Assembly: GCF_022682495.2 (NCBI RefSeq) | Contig: NC_071390.1 | Span: 147,908,583 to 147,972,582 of the forward strand | Direction: 5' to 3' | DNA length: 64,000 nucleotides | From: Desmodus rotundus | Taxonomy: Eukaryota; Chordata; Mammalia; Chiroptera; Phyllostomidae | Shown: positions 13,081 through 24,861 of the stretch, one piece after another | How the letters are laid out: the number at the start of each line of letters is the position of its first letter | Numbering within the stretch: position 1 is the stretch's first letter | Made by a program: the position numbers and the translations under genes | Notes under the pieces: model-generated | What the model was told of the DNA's origin: nothing | The model's database searches: none | What the model saw: only the letters and a program-made list of their open reading frames with translations

Positions 13081-16000
13081 ATGTAAAAAGGAGAATAAGC
13101 ATTCATTTGTATTTGCTTGAATGAAGAAATCCTGTAAGGACACACTAGAAATGAATAACTGGTGATGGAGTGAGGGAGAAGTCTGGGTTATTTTACTGTG
13201 AACCTTCTCCCATTCTTCCGCTTCCCTCAAATCCCACGAAGCAAGAAATTACAACCATACGCTGCCTTTTAAAAGACTGTTCTGTAGGCCCAGTACATAG
13301 AGTCACCTTTGCAGACCAGTGCTGGCTTTATGTATTACATCTATTCGCAGTAGAATTTTATATGAATTGAGTGAAAATCCAAAAATAACAGTTAGGTCAT
13401 TTGAAAACATGAGCCTCAGGTGCCCATTAAACGTGCTTTTCAATGTATGTTTTGTTGGGAATGCCGTCTGACCGGCCCTGGGTGGCGACTTTGATGAAGT
13501 TCTGGGAGCGAAGCTCCCTGCGCTCCCTCCTCTGTCATTTCACCACCTTTCGGCCCAGCCAGCTGCTCCATTAACTAGGAACACCGAGTAGGTTTCAAAC
13601 CTGCGGCTGAAGACATTAGGTGAACTGTCTGACCATAAATTACAGCAAGATTCTTTTAGCCTGGAGCCAGGGCTGTTTCACTGAGGGTGAGGCTCCAAGC
13701 GGTTGGTGGCCGAATGCTTTTTCATCTTTGGTCTAAAAGCTGCACATCAGCGTCTTTTATTTACTTCCCACCATGCCCCAGAGACAGCACTCCTTCTTTG
13801 AAAGACAAAGATCACAATTTTTAGTCATTCAGGAAATAAAATTACTAACATCTTCCCTTCCCCCCATTTTCTCCTTTACAAGGAATAAAGAGTTAGGAAC
13901 ATTATTTGCTCTTCCGTTCCACATCATAGGAGAGACAACGGCTGGGTGCGTGGGCTTCTCGCAGATCACCCCTCACAGGACTGCGTGCCTTCGCGTCACC
14001 GACGGAGTTGCACTCAACTCCCAGTTCTCTGGGCGTCCTGTAGCCAGGCCTCCAGAAGGCCTTCCGATTCATCTTAATGCAAATGAAAAGATTTGAAATA
14101 CTTTTGTTATCTCTTCCTGCTTTTTATAAGAAAATAGATTTAACCATCTTTCAGAGTTGACAGTTTGCATTCTTGAACATTTTATGCTCCATGTTAAATT
14201 ACAGTGTAAAATTCACATGATTTACCTGTTTTTACTTAGAAGGCACGAGCCCACCATTTCCATTCATAAATGGAAACAATTGTTTTCTTCCAAAAACCAT
14301 TCCGGTGAGGAACACTGACCTGCCGCGGCCCTCCAGGGAAGAACATAGCCTGTCTGCGCTGGCGGATCCGCGAAGGAGGTCGAGGCGGGCAAGCCAGCGG
14401 TGGGTGTTGGCCCCTGTACCGGGTCAGCAGCCCTTCCTGGGACAGCCCACATGTCCTTGTTTGTAATTTACTGCAGAACAATCAAGACGGTGTTGGCACA
14501 GAGAGCATTTCTTCTGTGGGTGGTTCGGATTGCTAATAACTCCATAACCTGCTAAAAGCAAAAAGACTGAAATATAACCCCATGGTTTAAAAGAACACAA
14601 CCAAATCCATCACATAGATACCAAACCCTGCCCCATGTTTGGGCTGAGTGGAATGTACCATGATGCCAACAGGCCGTGAAATGGTAAAAAGGGAAACTAT
14701 TAGAATCGTGAAGCAAACTGAGTAATGGTCCAAGAGAGCGTTGAATGTACAGGGGGTAGATTGGAAAGGGGTCCGTGTGGTGGGAGCAGAGGAGGCGGAC
14801 GGAGAGGGAAAAGAAAGAGGAAGGTTGGTGGGGAGCAGTAGAAGATACCGCCTGGCGATGGTATCTGTAGATGCCTGTACGGAATCATTGCAGACGAGGG
14901 TGTCCTCCTTCTGTAGAACAGCCCCGTGGCCTCCATCATTAGGGAGATAATTGCCCTGACAGGCACAAAGCTAGAAAAAACCAGCAGACTCCTGTCTGTC
15001 TCCAGAGCCCAGACCCTCATTGTCCGGGCTGCTCTTTGCATTAAGGATCATCTGCAGTTTGTCACTAGTCACCTGGCCCAGCATCAGGGCTCAAAGCCTT
15101 GGGTTCAATGCTGAAGCGAGCTTAACCCCCTCCCAAAGTTGGGCCCAGAAGTGGCTAGGAGCTAGGGTGAAAGACTGTGTACAGCTCTGCTGGCCTAAAC
15201 ACATTTCCTCTTCCAGAGAGATGCATGAGAACACAGCCCCCCATAAGATTTGGAACTAAGCATTCTTTTCAGGGATAAAGACTAGCACGTTGTGATCTTT
15301 AAAATCACTTTTAGCTCCAGCTCTGGGCTTCGGTAAATCTGTGTGTGCATTGGTTTTAGATTAAAACATGGCATGCAGCATTCTGGAAAACAAAGTGAAA
15401 AAATGAAACTCCAGGGGGGACTCTTTATGCTTTTGCCCTGGGAACTGATTTATGCCGGTATTGTTAGCTATTTTCCTTGGATGACAAACTTGTATAATTG
15501 TAGTAACATGTTTCTGAGATGCGGAGGATGAAAACCACAACAAAATGTAAACCTTCAAGCTAGCACATGAGTAATGTATATTAATGACAGAGAGAAATGA
15601 GCCAGGAAAAAGGATTTTTAAGAAGGAACACTGCAGACCTCAGGGGAACGCCTGTGTCCTGGGGCTACATGGTCTGATTTCTAGAAGTGTATGGCTCTCC
15701 ATCTGAGGGTTGGAAATTAGCTGGAACTTAATCACAGTGTGTGTTGGTGTGATTCGGGTCAGCCGGTCATTCTGTCATCTCCTGGCAAACTGGTCCCCTG
15801 GGAGGGCTGTGCAGATGCAAGGTCGGATTTTAGTCAGGACAGTCTTTCATTGTCTCACCTTCTCCTCTCCCTGGGAATTTGTTAGGTTGTGTTTATCATA
15901 ATTTCACCCCATGATGTTTGAGTGGGGTCCTTTTCTCCCCAAGCTCTGGGACTGATCAAATTGGAATCATATATTCATTAATAATATTTGTTTAAATGCA

Positions 16001-16129
16001 CCTCCAGGTAGTCAATGTTACTATATAAATGATGCTGGCATTTAAAAAAGGAAACTGGGAGTCCTAATAGTCTCGATGTTGCCGCTTATGCTATCTTAGC
16101 CAACCTGTGTGCTCCTCCATCAAATGAGG
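13081..16129. other. Non-coding intergenic/intronic sequence
   Basis: No supported exon. A short CpG-rich patch lies at 14300-14425 (about eleven CpG). Several AT-rich stretches without repeat features (for example 13600-14230) look unique. Confidence 0.4.
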
Positions 16130-16315
16130 AGGTTCAGGAGCCGTGGTTTTCACCCCAGCTGCATCCTGAATCACCTGGGGAGCTTTAACAAGATCCCCGG
16201 GCCTGGGTCTGCCTGGAGATTCTGGTGCCTGCATTCTGGGGTGTGCCTGGGGCATGAGGAGGTTTCAGGGCCCCTTGGGAGAGTCCAGCATTCAGCCACA
16301 GTGGACAACCACTAA
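16130..16315 (+). mobile_element. MER5-type hAT-Charlie element
   Basis: Landmarks are gccgtggttttcaccccagctgcatcctgaatcacctggg (start), gatccccgggcctgggtctgcc (middle) and a right end around gtggacaaccacta. This matches the short non-autonomous MER5 family, which has a cagtggttctcaa-type terminal inverted repeat. Only the general family is certain. Confidence 0.7.
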
Positions 16316-18479
16316 ACCAGAGGCTCTCCAAAGCCCTTTCCAGGCCTAAAGTTCATTTTACCAGGAGAGCCCAGATGAACTTGACCGTCCCTTTCTGGTT
16401 TCTAGTCTGCGTCGTATATACTACGGGCCAAAATTCAGTTACAATTTTCAGTGATCCTTGTAAGAATCTCATCTAGCCCAAAGTACTAAATAGTAGAGCA
16501 CCTTTTTTGCAGCGTGTGGTGTATTTTATCAGTTCATTGATGGGTTGTGTGTAAACAATCACCAAACCCCACCTCCACTTCTTCTGTTTGGAACAGCAAG
16601 CGTTCAGAATAGCAAACCCCGCAGAAGAGGGCCCTGATTAACAACACGCTCCTTAGTACATACTTGAGGGACACCTTTTCACAGTTGCTGTAAACTGCAT
16701 TCACCCTGTGAGCATCTTCTTGCATCCCATGAGAAACCTAATTCTTGCCTATGTGACCATCTGGGAACCGATTTTGTTATTTTTGCTTCCCAAAGGAAGG
16801 CTACAAAAATCTTAAAAAACAAGACAGAACCAAAAAACAAAACATTGAAAAAGTAAAAGAAAGGAAAAGATTCTGTGATTCAGAACTTGTGCTAAATTTC
16901 CAGGCAAGAGGAAAAAACAACTGTTACCCTGTGAGCATGCCCTAAGGTCAAAGTCAGGCTTAGGAGTTAACTGCTGGCCTTGTGTGGGTCGTGGACCCCC
17001 ACTGTCGGGGGCCCAAGTTCTTTGTCTCGTTCCTGACTTGCTCAAACCAGTCACTGCAGCGATGACATATTCCTGCTATAGAACATGTTTTTTCTTTGCC
17101 AGATCAGTGTGATCAAATATTTCTGAAGCTAAACAAAATGACATATTGGCTTGCAAGGATTATCCACACCCTTGCCTTAATAAAAAATAAAATAACTGAG
17201 CTTCTGCTGGGAGAGGCTATTTTGTGCTCAGAAAGATGGATGCCCCGAGGCAGCTGTCGATAGCGTTGCGTTTGCTCGGTTTTGGCTGGGCTGGTGTATG
17301 CATTAGCTCATGTTCCAAATCTGTCCCCCGAAGAATGTAGCGAGAATTTTGTTTCAATCCTTTCTCATTTCACCCTTTCCTTAGCCAGAGTCCAGCCTCT
17401 ATACAGCCCGAATTGCCAAGACTTGAAAACAGCAGTTTTGGATAAAACCTAAAGGCTTTTCCCGTGATTCATGAGAAGACTTGGAGGCGCTCATCCCCCT
17501 TGCCCCAGACACACTTCCAGGCTCTGTTCCCCACTCGCCCTGAAGGCAGCTGCTGCTGAGTTTTAGAACATGTGGGAATCACGATTTCCCTAATGTCTGG
17601 AGAGAGGGGAGCGGGACCTGGGGGCAGCCGTGATCACGGATTTGAATGTGCAATTCAGGTTGGTCTTCTCTGCCTTTAAACACTTCCACAGGAATCCAGG
17701 GCTTGTGCAGCTTCAGAGACCAGCCAGCCCTCCTCAGTCCCACACCCAAATGTGCAGAACCCTGCGGTTAACTGGTTGTCTTCCTCGTCTCTCACCAGCC
17801 CTGTATTTTAGCCTCTCTGATGGTGTTATGTCATCTGTGAAATGGGAACAGGGTTACTAACCTTCCTGGCAGCGGGATCACATGAAGCACTTTGTAAATT
17901 ATAGACCACTGTGTGGAGATTAAGGAAGCTATTGAAAGCACTTTGGATGCCGCTGAACACTGTCAAGTGGAAAGTGGTAGTGATTTATGCCTGCCATGTG
18001 AAGACCGCTGCATTGGGCACTGAGTGAGAACGAGAAGGTAGGGCAGGGGAGAGTGCAGGAGAGGATGGGGTGACTCCTCTGGCTGCACCCTGATACCTTG
18101 TTGGCTGTGGCATCATTTCCCAGACCCCTTAGCCACCATCTGGCTGATGACTTGCTGAAATGCTCTCATCAGGAACTCTGCGTCCAAAGGGACAGGAATT
18201 TTCAAAAGACAAATTACGGATGGGTGCACGGTAGCAGAGTCCACCTGGCACCCTAGCTCTCGGGGATGAGGAGTTCCTCCAGGGAAGGGGCCTGTGGTGC
18301 CACCTGCATCCTCAGATCTGCCTCAGATCAGCGTGCGCAGGGCTGTGAGGACACAGCTGCCCCCAGGTCCCGCTCCCCTCTCTCCAGCTTCAGTAGAGAC
18401 TTGCAGACATTAGGGAAAGGGCGATTCCCAGGTGTTCTGAAACTCAGCAGCAGCTGCCGTCAGGGCGAGTGGGAAACAG
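16316..18479. other. Non-coding intergenic/intronic sequence
   Basis: No exon supported. 17800-17960 has MIR/L2-like wording (tctgtgaaatgggaacaggg; gaagcactttgtaaatta), but it is too diverged to delimit. Confidence 0.35.
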
Positions 18480-19370
18480 AGCCTAGAAGTGTGTGTCCGG
18501 GCAAGTGGGATACTCAGTCAACATCAGTAATCATCAGAGAGATGCAAACTAAAGCCACAGTGAGATATCACCTCACAGCTGACAGAATGGCTCTCATCAG
18601 TAAGTCAGCAAAGGAGTGCTGGCTGGCGAGGATGTGGAGAAAGGGGAACCCTAGTGCAGTGTTGGTGGGGCTGCAGACTGGTGCAGCCACTGTGGAAAGC
18701 AGTATGGAATTTCCTCAAAAAAAGGGGCCCAGCGATTCCCCTTCTGGGAATTTATCTGAAGAAGCCCAAAACATTAATTTGAAAGAATAAATACACTGCT
18801 GTGTTCACTGCAGCATTATTTACAATCGCCAAGATTTGGAAGCAGCCCAAGTGTCCATCAGTAGGTGAGCGGATAAAAAATCTGTGGTCCATTTACACAA
18901 TGGAAAACCGCTCGGCCGTAAATAGAGAAATCTTACCCTTTGCGACAGCACGGATGGACCTGGAGAGCATTATGCTAAGTGAAATAAACTAGTCAGAAAA
19001 AGACAGATACCATATGATCTCACTCATGTGTGGAATCTATCAAAAGAAATAAACTAACAAACAAAATAGACTCATAGATAGAGAGTGGGCTGACAGCTGT
19101 CATGGGGAGGGGCATTGTGGGGCTGGGTGAAATGAAAGGATTAAGGGGAAAAAACCCCAAAAACTCTTAGACACGAACAATGGCATGGTGATTACCAGAG
19201 AGGAGGGGGTGGGGAAGGTAGAAGAGGGTAAAGGGAGGGTAAATGGTGATGGAAGGAGACTTGACTTGGGGTGGGGAACACACAGTACAATATACAGATG
19301 ATGTGTTATAGAATTGTATTACACCTGAAACCTATATAATGTTATTAACCTATGTCACCCCAAAAAAATT
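18480..19370 (+). mobile_element. L1 LINE 3' end, ORF2 remnant plus 3' UTR
   Basis: The end of ORF2 is easy to follow: catcagagagatgcaaactaaa, atatcacctcacagctgac, gcgaggatgtggagaaagg, ttggtggggctgcagactgg, catttacacaatggaaaac and tatgctaagtgaaataaac. A 3' UTR with tggcatggtgattaccagag and ggggagg runs follows. Open pieces of 174 and 63 codons (18266-18790, 18801-18992) run through it but are frame-broken pieces of reverse transcriptase, not genes. It is less diverged than the L1 at 11.4-13.1 kb. Confidence 0.9.
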
Positions 19371-20406
19371 CATAAAACAAGAGAGCGAGAAAGACACAGC
19401 AGTGAACACCGCAGAAAAGGAAGCTCTGGAGTGAGCAAGGCCTGCGGAGTGACGAGCCCACAGGTTATTGCCACAGGGGCAGGAAGGACAGCGGCCGTGC
19501 CCCATGGCCACAAACCCAGGGAGGGTTAAGGGAAACCAGGCCGTGCCTGTGGATGTCAGAGGGCAGGCGGCATTGTGGGGTGGGTCCCTGCATCTGCACT
19601 CCGGGACTGGTGGCCAGGCGCCCCCTTCTGTGCGGAGGGCCAAGGAAGGTAGAGCATAACCTAACCCTTTCCATTCCATTCTGTCCAACCACCTGGCACT
19701 TGGAGGACGCTGGGGTGGGAGGTGGAGACAGCTCCTGGGGTAGGAGCAGAGAAGCTCTGACCTCAGGAGCAAGGTTGAGGTGTATGCTTGTTTTCTCTGC
19801 AGTGTCTATTTTTGTCTTGAGTGAGTTTTAAAAGTTTTGCGCACCCAAAAGGTATTTTTTCCTGCTTTTACACTATTCATTGTTCTTTCCCCAGTAAGAA
19901 ATTGTTTAGTAAAATGAATGGAGCTGGCTTTCTGTGCTACTCAACTGAATAGCTGTCGCCCACATGACCCCACCTCCTGTGTAAATGTAAGTGTCGCTCC
20001 CTGTGCACAGGCCCAGGGTCTTCGGAGTGGTGCCCAGCAAGCCTGGGCTGCAGCGTGTCTCCTCTAGGGCTCCGTGCAGGAGAATCCCCAGTTCCGTGAG
20101 GGCCAGTCTAGGTGGGACTGTCAGTTGCTGGTTCCGCACATGTAGGGCAGCAAAGACGTACGGAGGAGAAGTGAGGGCATCCTTCCCCATTGGACCCCTG
20201 CTCTCCTCCCCACTTAGAGTGGCCTTAACCTTCTAGAAGCTTCTCAGCATCTTCTCAGCGGGGACTGGGTGAGAAGACAACCAAGCTTCGTAGAACTAGG
20301 TGTAGATTAACAATAAAAGGGCTTCTTAAATCTCCAAGGATAGGGTTTGGAGTCAGTACATATAACAACATACTGTCTTCAAAAAAAAAGGAAGAAAAAC
20401 TACAGC
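19371..20406. other. Non-coding sequence
   Basis: It is moderately GC-rich at 19430-19780, with overlapping open frames on both strands. No homology or splice pattern supports a gene. Confidence 0.4.
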
Positions 20407-20606
20407 ACCCTAGCTGGGTGGCTTAGTTGGTTGTAGCATTGTCCCCTCGTACATCAAAAAGGTTGCGGGTTCGATCCCCAGTCAGGGTACATATGGGAGG
20501 CAAACAATCAATGTTTTTCCCTCACATCGATGTTTCTCTATCCCTTTGAGTGTGTCTCTCTCTTTATAATCAGTAAAGATATCCTCAAGTGAGGATTAAA
20601 AAAAAA
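20407..20606 (+). mobile_element. VES-type bat SINE (tRNA-derived), + orientation
   Basis: The head contains RNA polymerase III box A (tggcttagttgg) and box B (gggttcgatcccc at 20467-20479), separated as in a tRNA. Then follow cagtcagggtacatatggg, caaacaatcaatg, catcgatgtttctctatcc, ctctctttataatcagtaaa and an A-rich tail to 20606. This is the classic layout of bat VES SINEs and the best clue to the host group. Confidence 0.88.
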
Positions 20607-20699
20607 CCTATAGGATTTATGTAATATATGTACTGACTATAGCTTAATATGCCTATTTTGTTAATATTCTTAATAAAATTTGACACATTGTCTAAAATA

Positions 20700-20830
20700 C
20701 AAAGGTGGGCAAAAGTAGGCTTACAATTGTTCGTCTGGAAAAAGACATGCAGGTGGTGGCTATTTCAGTAGCTTCATTGGCTCAAACGAGGGTCACGGTG
20801 GCGCGGTGCACTTACTTTTGCCCGCCCCTG
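20700..20830 (+). mobile_element. Mariner-type MITE with terminal inverted repeats
   Basis: The left end aaggtgggcaaaagtaggct and the right end acttacttttgcccgcccctg are inverted repeats of about 20 bases. The 131-base body has no transposase. A TA precedes the left end (20698-20699); the right-hand TA is lost. The end sequence is shared with the better-preserved copy at 51537-51657. It sits 93 bases after a VES SINE. Confidence 0.75.
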
Positions 20831-22954
20831 GGTCACGGTGCTGCTTGGTTAAGTTCCATGATGTATCATGCTTTTCCTCAGGGTGTTGGGTTGGAGGCGA
20901 ACTGCGGAAGCGCTGTGAATTTCTCTGAGAGACGAAGGGACCAGGGGAGCAGGGAGGAGCAGGCATTTGACACATTGGCTTTTGATAACCAACTCGGTCA
21001 GAGTCCAGTGAAGACAAACTGGTTTTTGATGAAACAAGTAGTGGGGAGCCTCACGCGTGGGTTCCCTTCACCAGGAAACTTCCCGGAGGGCGGGAGCGAG
21101 GTGCTGGGGGGGCATGAGCAATGTCCTCACTTAACAGTCTGCAGAGACTCTGGGGCAGTTTGTGCCTCGTTTGTACTTTTAAAATAGTGTGAAATTTTTG
21201 TAAAACTCTGCTTTAAATACAGTTTTAGTATAAAATTACAGAATGTCTCCTTTTTCACGAGTGCTCTCTAACTACACGAGTATTAACATGGCTGCTCTAA
21301 AAAATTTTAGGCATAACACAGAGATTAAGGCCACAGTCTTCTAGGTATGTTGAACCCTGGACTCCTGTATTTGGTAACTTTCAAATTGACCTTGATTATC
21401 CAATGTCCTGCTTTTGTTTAAAACATCAGTCTAACAAATCAAAAAATGAGATTTTTTTCCTTAGAATTTGGGCACTGAGTTAAAATTAAACATATTTCTA
21501 CCACCCTTTTCTAGCCCTAAAAAATGAGGAAGAACATAAGTGAGTAGACTGAACTTCTCTCTTAAGACTGGGCCATGAAAGAAATGCTTAGATAAGTTAC
21601 TTGAATTTTGCTTCAACTTGTGATAATCACACAGATGCTGCATTAGGCTTTGTTTTCTAAGAGAACACTGTACCTAACAAAGCTCACTTTGCATATTTAA
21701 CAGTGGTTGTGTGTGCTTCCTGTTAACTTGGATCATACCAGGTCTTGCAAAATGCCCCCACCCCTCTCCTACATAACCACCAGAGACCCTGTACCTGTGG
21801 ACCCCTTGATGTTTAAATCCATATCATGGAATCCTCACCGTTAACTGGCAGAGTCTTGGCAGGAAGGAACTGTGAACAGCATCTCAGCAGTTTTGGTGGA
21901 ATTTTAATTGTGGAATTGTAGTAAAGGGGAACCTACATGTATTTCTCTTTTGTGAGAGTTTATGTGCCTAGGAGATTCTCTTGCCCCTTGTGAAACATTC
22001 AAGTGGCTTTGTTGTTGCGTTTGAAGCTCTGTATGTTGAAAGGTAGAATGTGTATATAACAAACACTTAAAAGCATTTGTATGGTTTTTAAGAAACCTCT
22101 TCAAATGTCCTAAACATCAAGAGCAGTATCTAGGGCTCTGAGAAAGTAACAGAGATGGTGAGGGCGGTGCGGGTGAGCTCTCTGCCCTCCCTCCCTCCTG
22201 CAGTGCACCCAAGCAGACCCAGAGTACTTAGGTTGCACTCCTGTGGGACTGCGAGAACCCTTCTCAGCGTGGAGCTTCTTCATGCGGCCACGGCCCCGGG
22301 TCCAAGTGGGCAAGAGCGTCTGTCTGCTGCCCTGGTGTGTCACCCTGTACCCCATCCTGTACATTACGCCAGAACTCACATATTTAGGAATATTAGTTCA
22401 GACCCTGCTAGTATAAAAGAGGTGGGGGGATGGGAGGAGTAAAACAATAGCATTCTGTGGCTTTGGAATTTAATATTTTATCAGATGTGAGATTCTGAGT
22501 AGAATGTTGTGAGGTTTATATACAAAAGAATATATTGTGGTACATTATTGCATCAGTTTATATATATATAGGCCTATTACTTTTTTATGAGACTAACTCA
22601 TATTCGTAACTATCAGTATTTTGGTCTCTAATATGGACAACTGAAAACAACACAGACCCCTTTATTTGGCTGATAATAAAGCCTCCTTAGTTTGGACCCC
22701 ATGAGTACTTGTGGCCCACAGCTATTTTACTGAACAGATACTGATGGAGATGACAGACAAGGAGCTGAAGAGAGAAACCAGCAGTAAATACAAAGTCACG
22801 GTCACTTCCTGAGTATTGATGTTTCACTCACATAATATACATTTCACCTACATTAAAATAAAGGGCCTGTGGTGGGTGGGGCATTATATTATACCTTTGT
22901 TTTTGTTGTTAACTGATGTAATAGAACTGAATTTTGCCACTGTCTCCTCAGTGA

Positions 22955-23032
22955 TTTCCACTGTCTCCCAGCCTCAGCACATGGCTTGGCCTATAGGTGA
23001 CTCCATACATATTTGTTGAGTAAATGAATGAA
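22955..23032 (+). mobile_element. L2 LINE 3' end fragment
   Basis: cagcctcagcacatggcttggcctataggtgactccatacatatttgttgagtaaatgaatgaa (given as landmarks cacatggcttgg, atatttgttgagtaaatgaa) matches the conserved L2 3' terminus. Confidence 0.6.
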
Positions 23033-24825
23033 ACAATTTGCTAACATTTAAGCTCTTAAATATCTCAGAGATAGTAAAATTGCTATAAACAAGAATGCTT
23101 TTGTTTTGAGTGGTGGTTGTAAAATTGACTTTGTAAAGTGCATCAGTTCCTTTTTGCCACTAGGAGGCGACACAGTGCAGTTAAGGAAACAAGTTTTCAA
23201 TGACTTTTTAAAAGAAAAGGTAGTACTTGAACTAACCCTTAAATGTGGTTAACTGTGACCAAGCTGAATCAGTACTGCAAGAGCAGGTTGGAAGCTATAT
23301 CAGTATATTGTAAGCTAACACAGGGCAAGCCTATTGAACACAGGGTGTCCATTTTAAAGGTACATTTATGAAAACAGCCTGATAATGTGCTTAAAAATAA
23401 AGTATTACTTAAATACATAGCAAATGGAAGATTTAGCCTTTAATCATTTTCAAATAACTTTCTGCCACCCAATCAAATAGCATGTATGCTTTAATAGACA
23501 ATAAGGTGCAATGTATATTTTTAAAAGAATGCCCTTTTCCTCTTCCAAACAGGAAAAGATACGATAAAAAAATCAATTCTGCCTATGCAAGTGGCACAGC
23601 TTTAATCTCAGTGGGAAAAATGCAGTGGTTCGGGCTCTGCTACGTGGCTGGTGACTAAATACATACCTTCAAAACAGAGAGTCAGGGCAGGTTTAATATC
23701 ATCAAGTCTGTGAATAGCTCTCTTGTGCTGGAAACCTGCTGGACAGCCTAGCCTAAGATAGAAATGCCAGTGGGAGGGTAAGTCTGAGAAGATCTGCATT
23801 GTTAAGGAGAGAGGTGCAGGGACTGGAAGAGAGGAATTTTCTTGTATAATATTAAATTTAATTAGAACGAACTGAAGATTATAGCTCAGTGGCCATTGAC
23901 GATTATGTGAGAAATCAATTCTCTGTTGTTTTTTGCTGTCTTCACTTTGCAGTTCCTAACATCCTGAGGGGTTTGGACTGTAGGGCCTTATTACTTCAGG
24001 GGGTCCAGGTCACCTTCCAGTGCCACGCCTGCCCTGTCATGGCAGCATCCTCCTCATCAAGGACCTGGGTTGACAGGGCTTACCGGCCGGAGTTGGCAGC
24101 CAGCAGCTAAGTCCTCTCACCTCCTGTTCTTTTCCTGGCCAGTCTCTGGTGGAAGTGCTAATTAGGGATCAAACAGCCCCAAAAGCTGGCAGTTCAGGAA
24201 GAGAAAGGAATGACAGTGCTTCAGTACTCTCCAACTTGGCCTTAAATAATGGGAATTTAGTTGCTTGGGAGTCAAATGAACACAAAGGCCAACCAGTGCT
24301 GTGGTTGCTGGCAGCAGCTGACTTGTGAAGTCCTCTACTTTCCGAGGGGCCCAGAGCAACCCGACACCTCGGATTCTGGCCACACCTGTTGGCCACCTGT
24401 GGTTCCTCTCCTGTTTGCCTAATTTGGAGGTTGTAAAGGCTAGTTCAGGGTTGTGAGGGCAAAGGCAAGTCAGGACGATCTGGGGGTTGATGTTACTTTT
24501 TTTAAACTCTGCTTTCTAAGGCTCTTTTCCACAGAGCTTTTGGTGCTGGACATTTCCCACTGTTCCCCTTTGTCATGAATACCCAGACAGGAATTTCCGA
24601 ATACCGCTCTGTCAGAGCACCCTCTAGGGGCTGAGTAGGTGAACCTGCTTAGTGAAAACTGAAACTTGGTCTAACATTTACACCCCCAACATGTTCGCAT
24701 TGCCCGAGCACCCGTGTTTCGTAACTCCGGTTTCAGACACGCCGCACTGCACTCCTTTGAGAAGCAGAGGATGGCTGTCAGGTGGGAAATGTCAGGGCTC
24801 TGAGAAACGCAATGGGTGATCTGTG

Positions 24826-24826
<1 letters not shown>

Positions 24827-24857
<31 letters not shown>
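24827..24857. repeat. (AC)n microsatellite, about 15 units
   Basis: Uninterrupted AC dinucleotides, a likely polymorphic marker in non-coding DNA. Confidence 0.95.

Positions 24858-24861
<4 letters not shown>

Noticed and set aside
18266..18992. Open frames of 174 and 63 codons
   Set aside because: They overlap the decayed 3' end of an L1 reverse transcriptase; not host genes and frame-broken.
20705..21187. 160-codon open frame on the + strand
   Set aside because: It begins inside the mariner MITE and continues into unique DNA; no homology.
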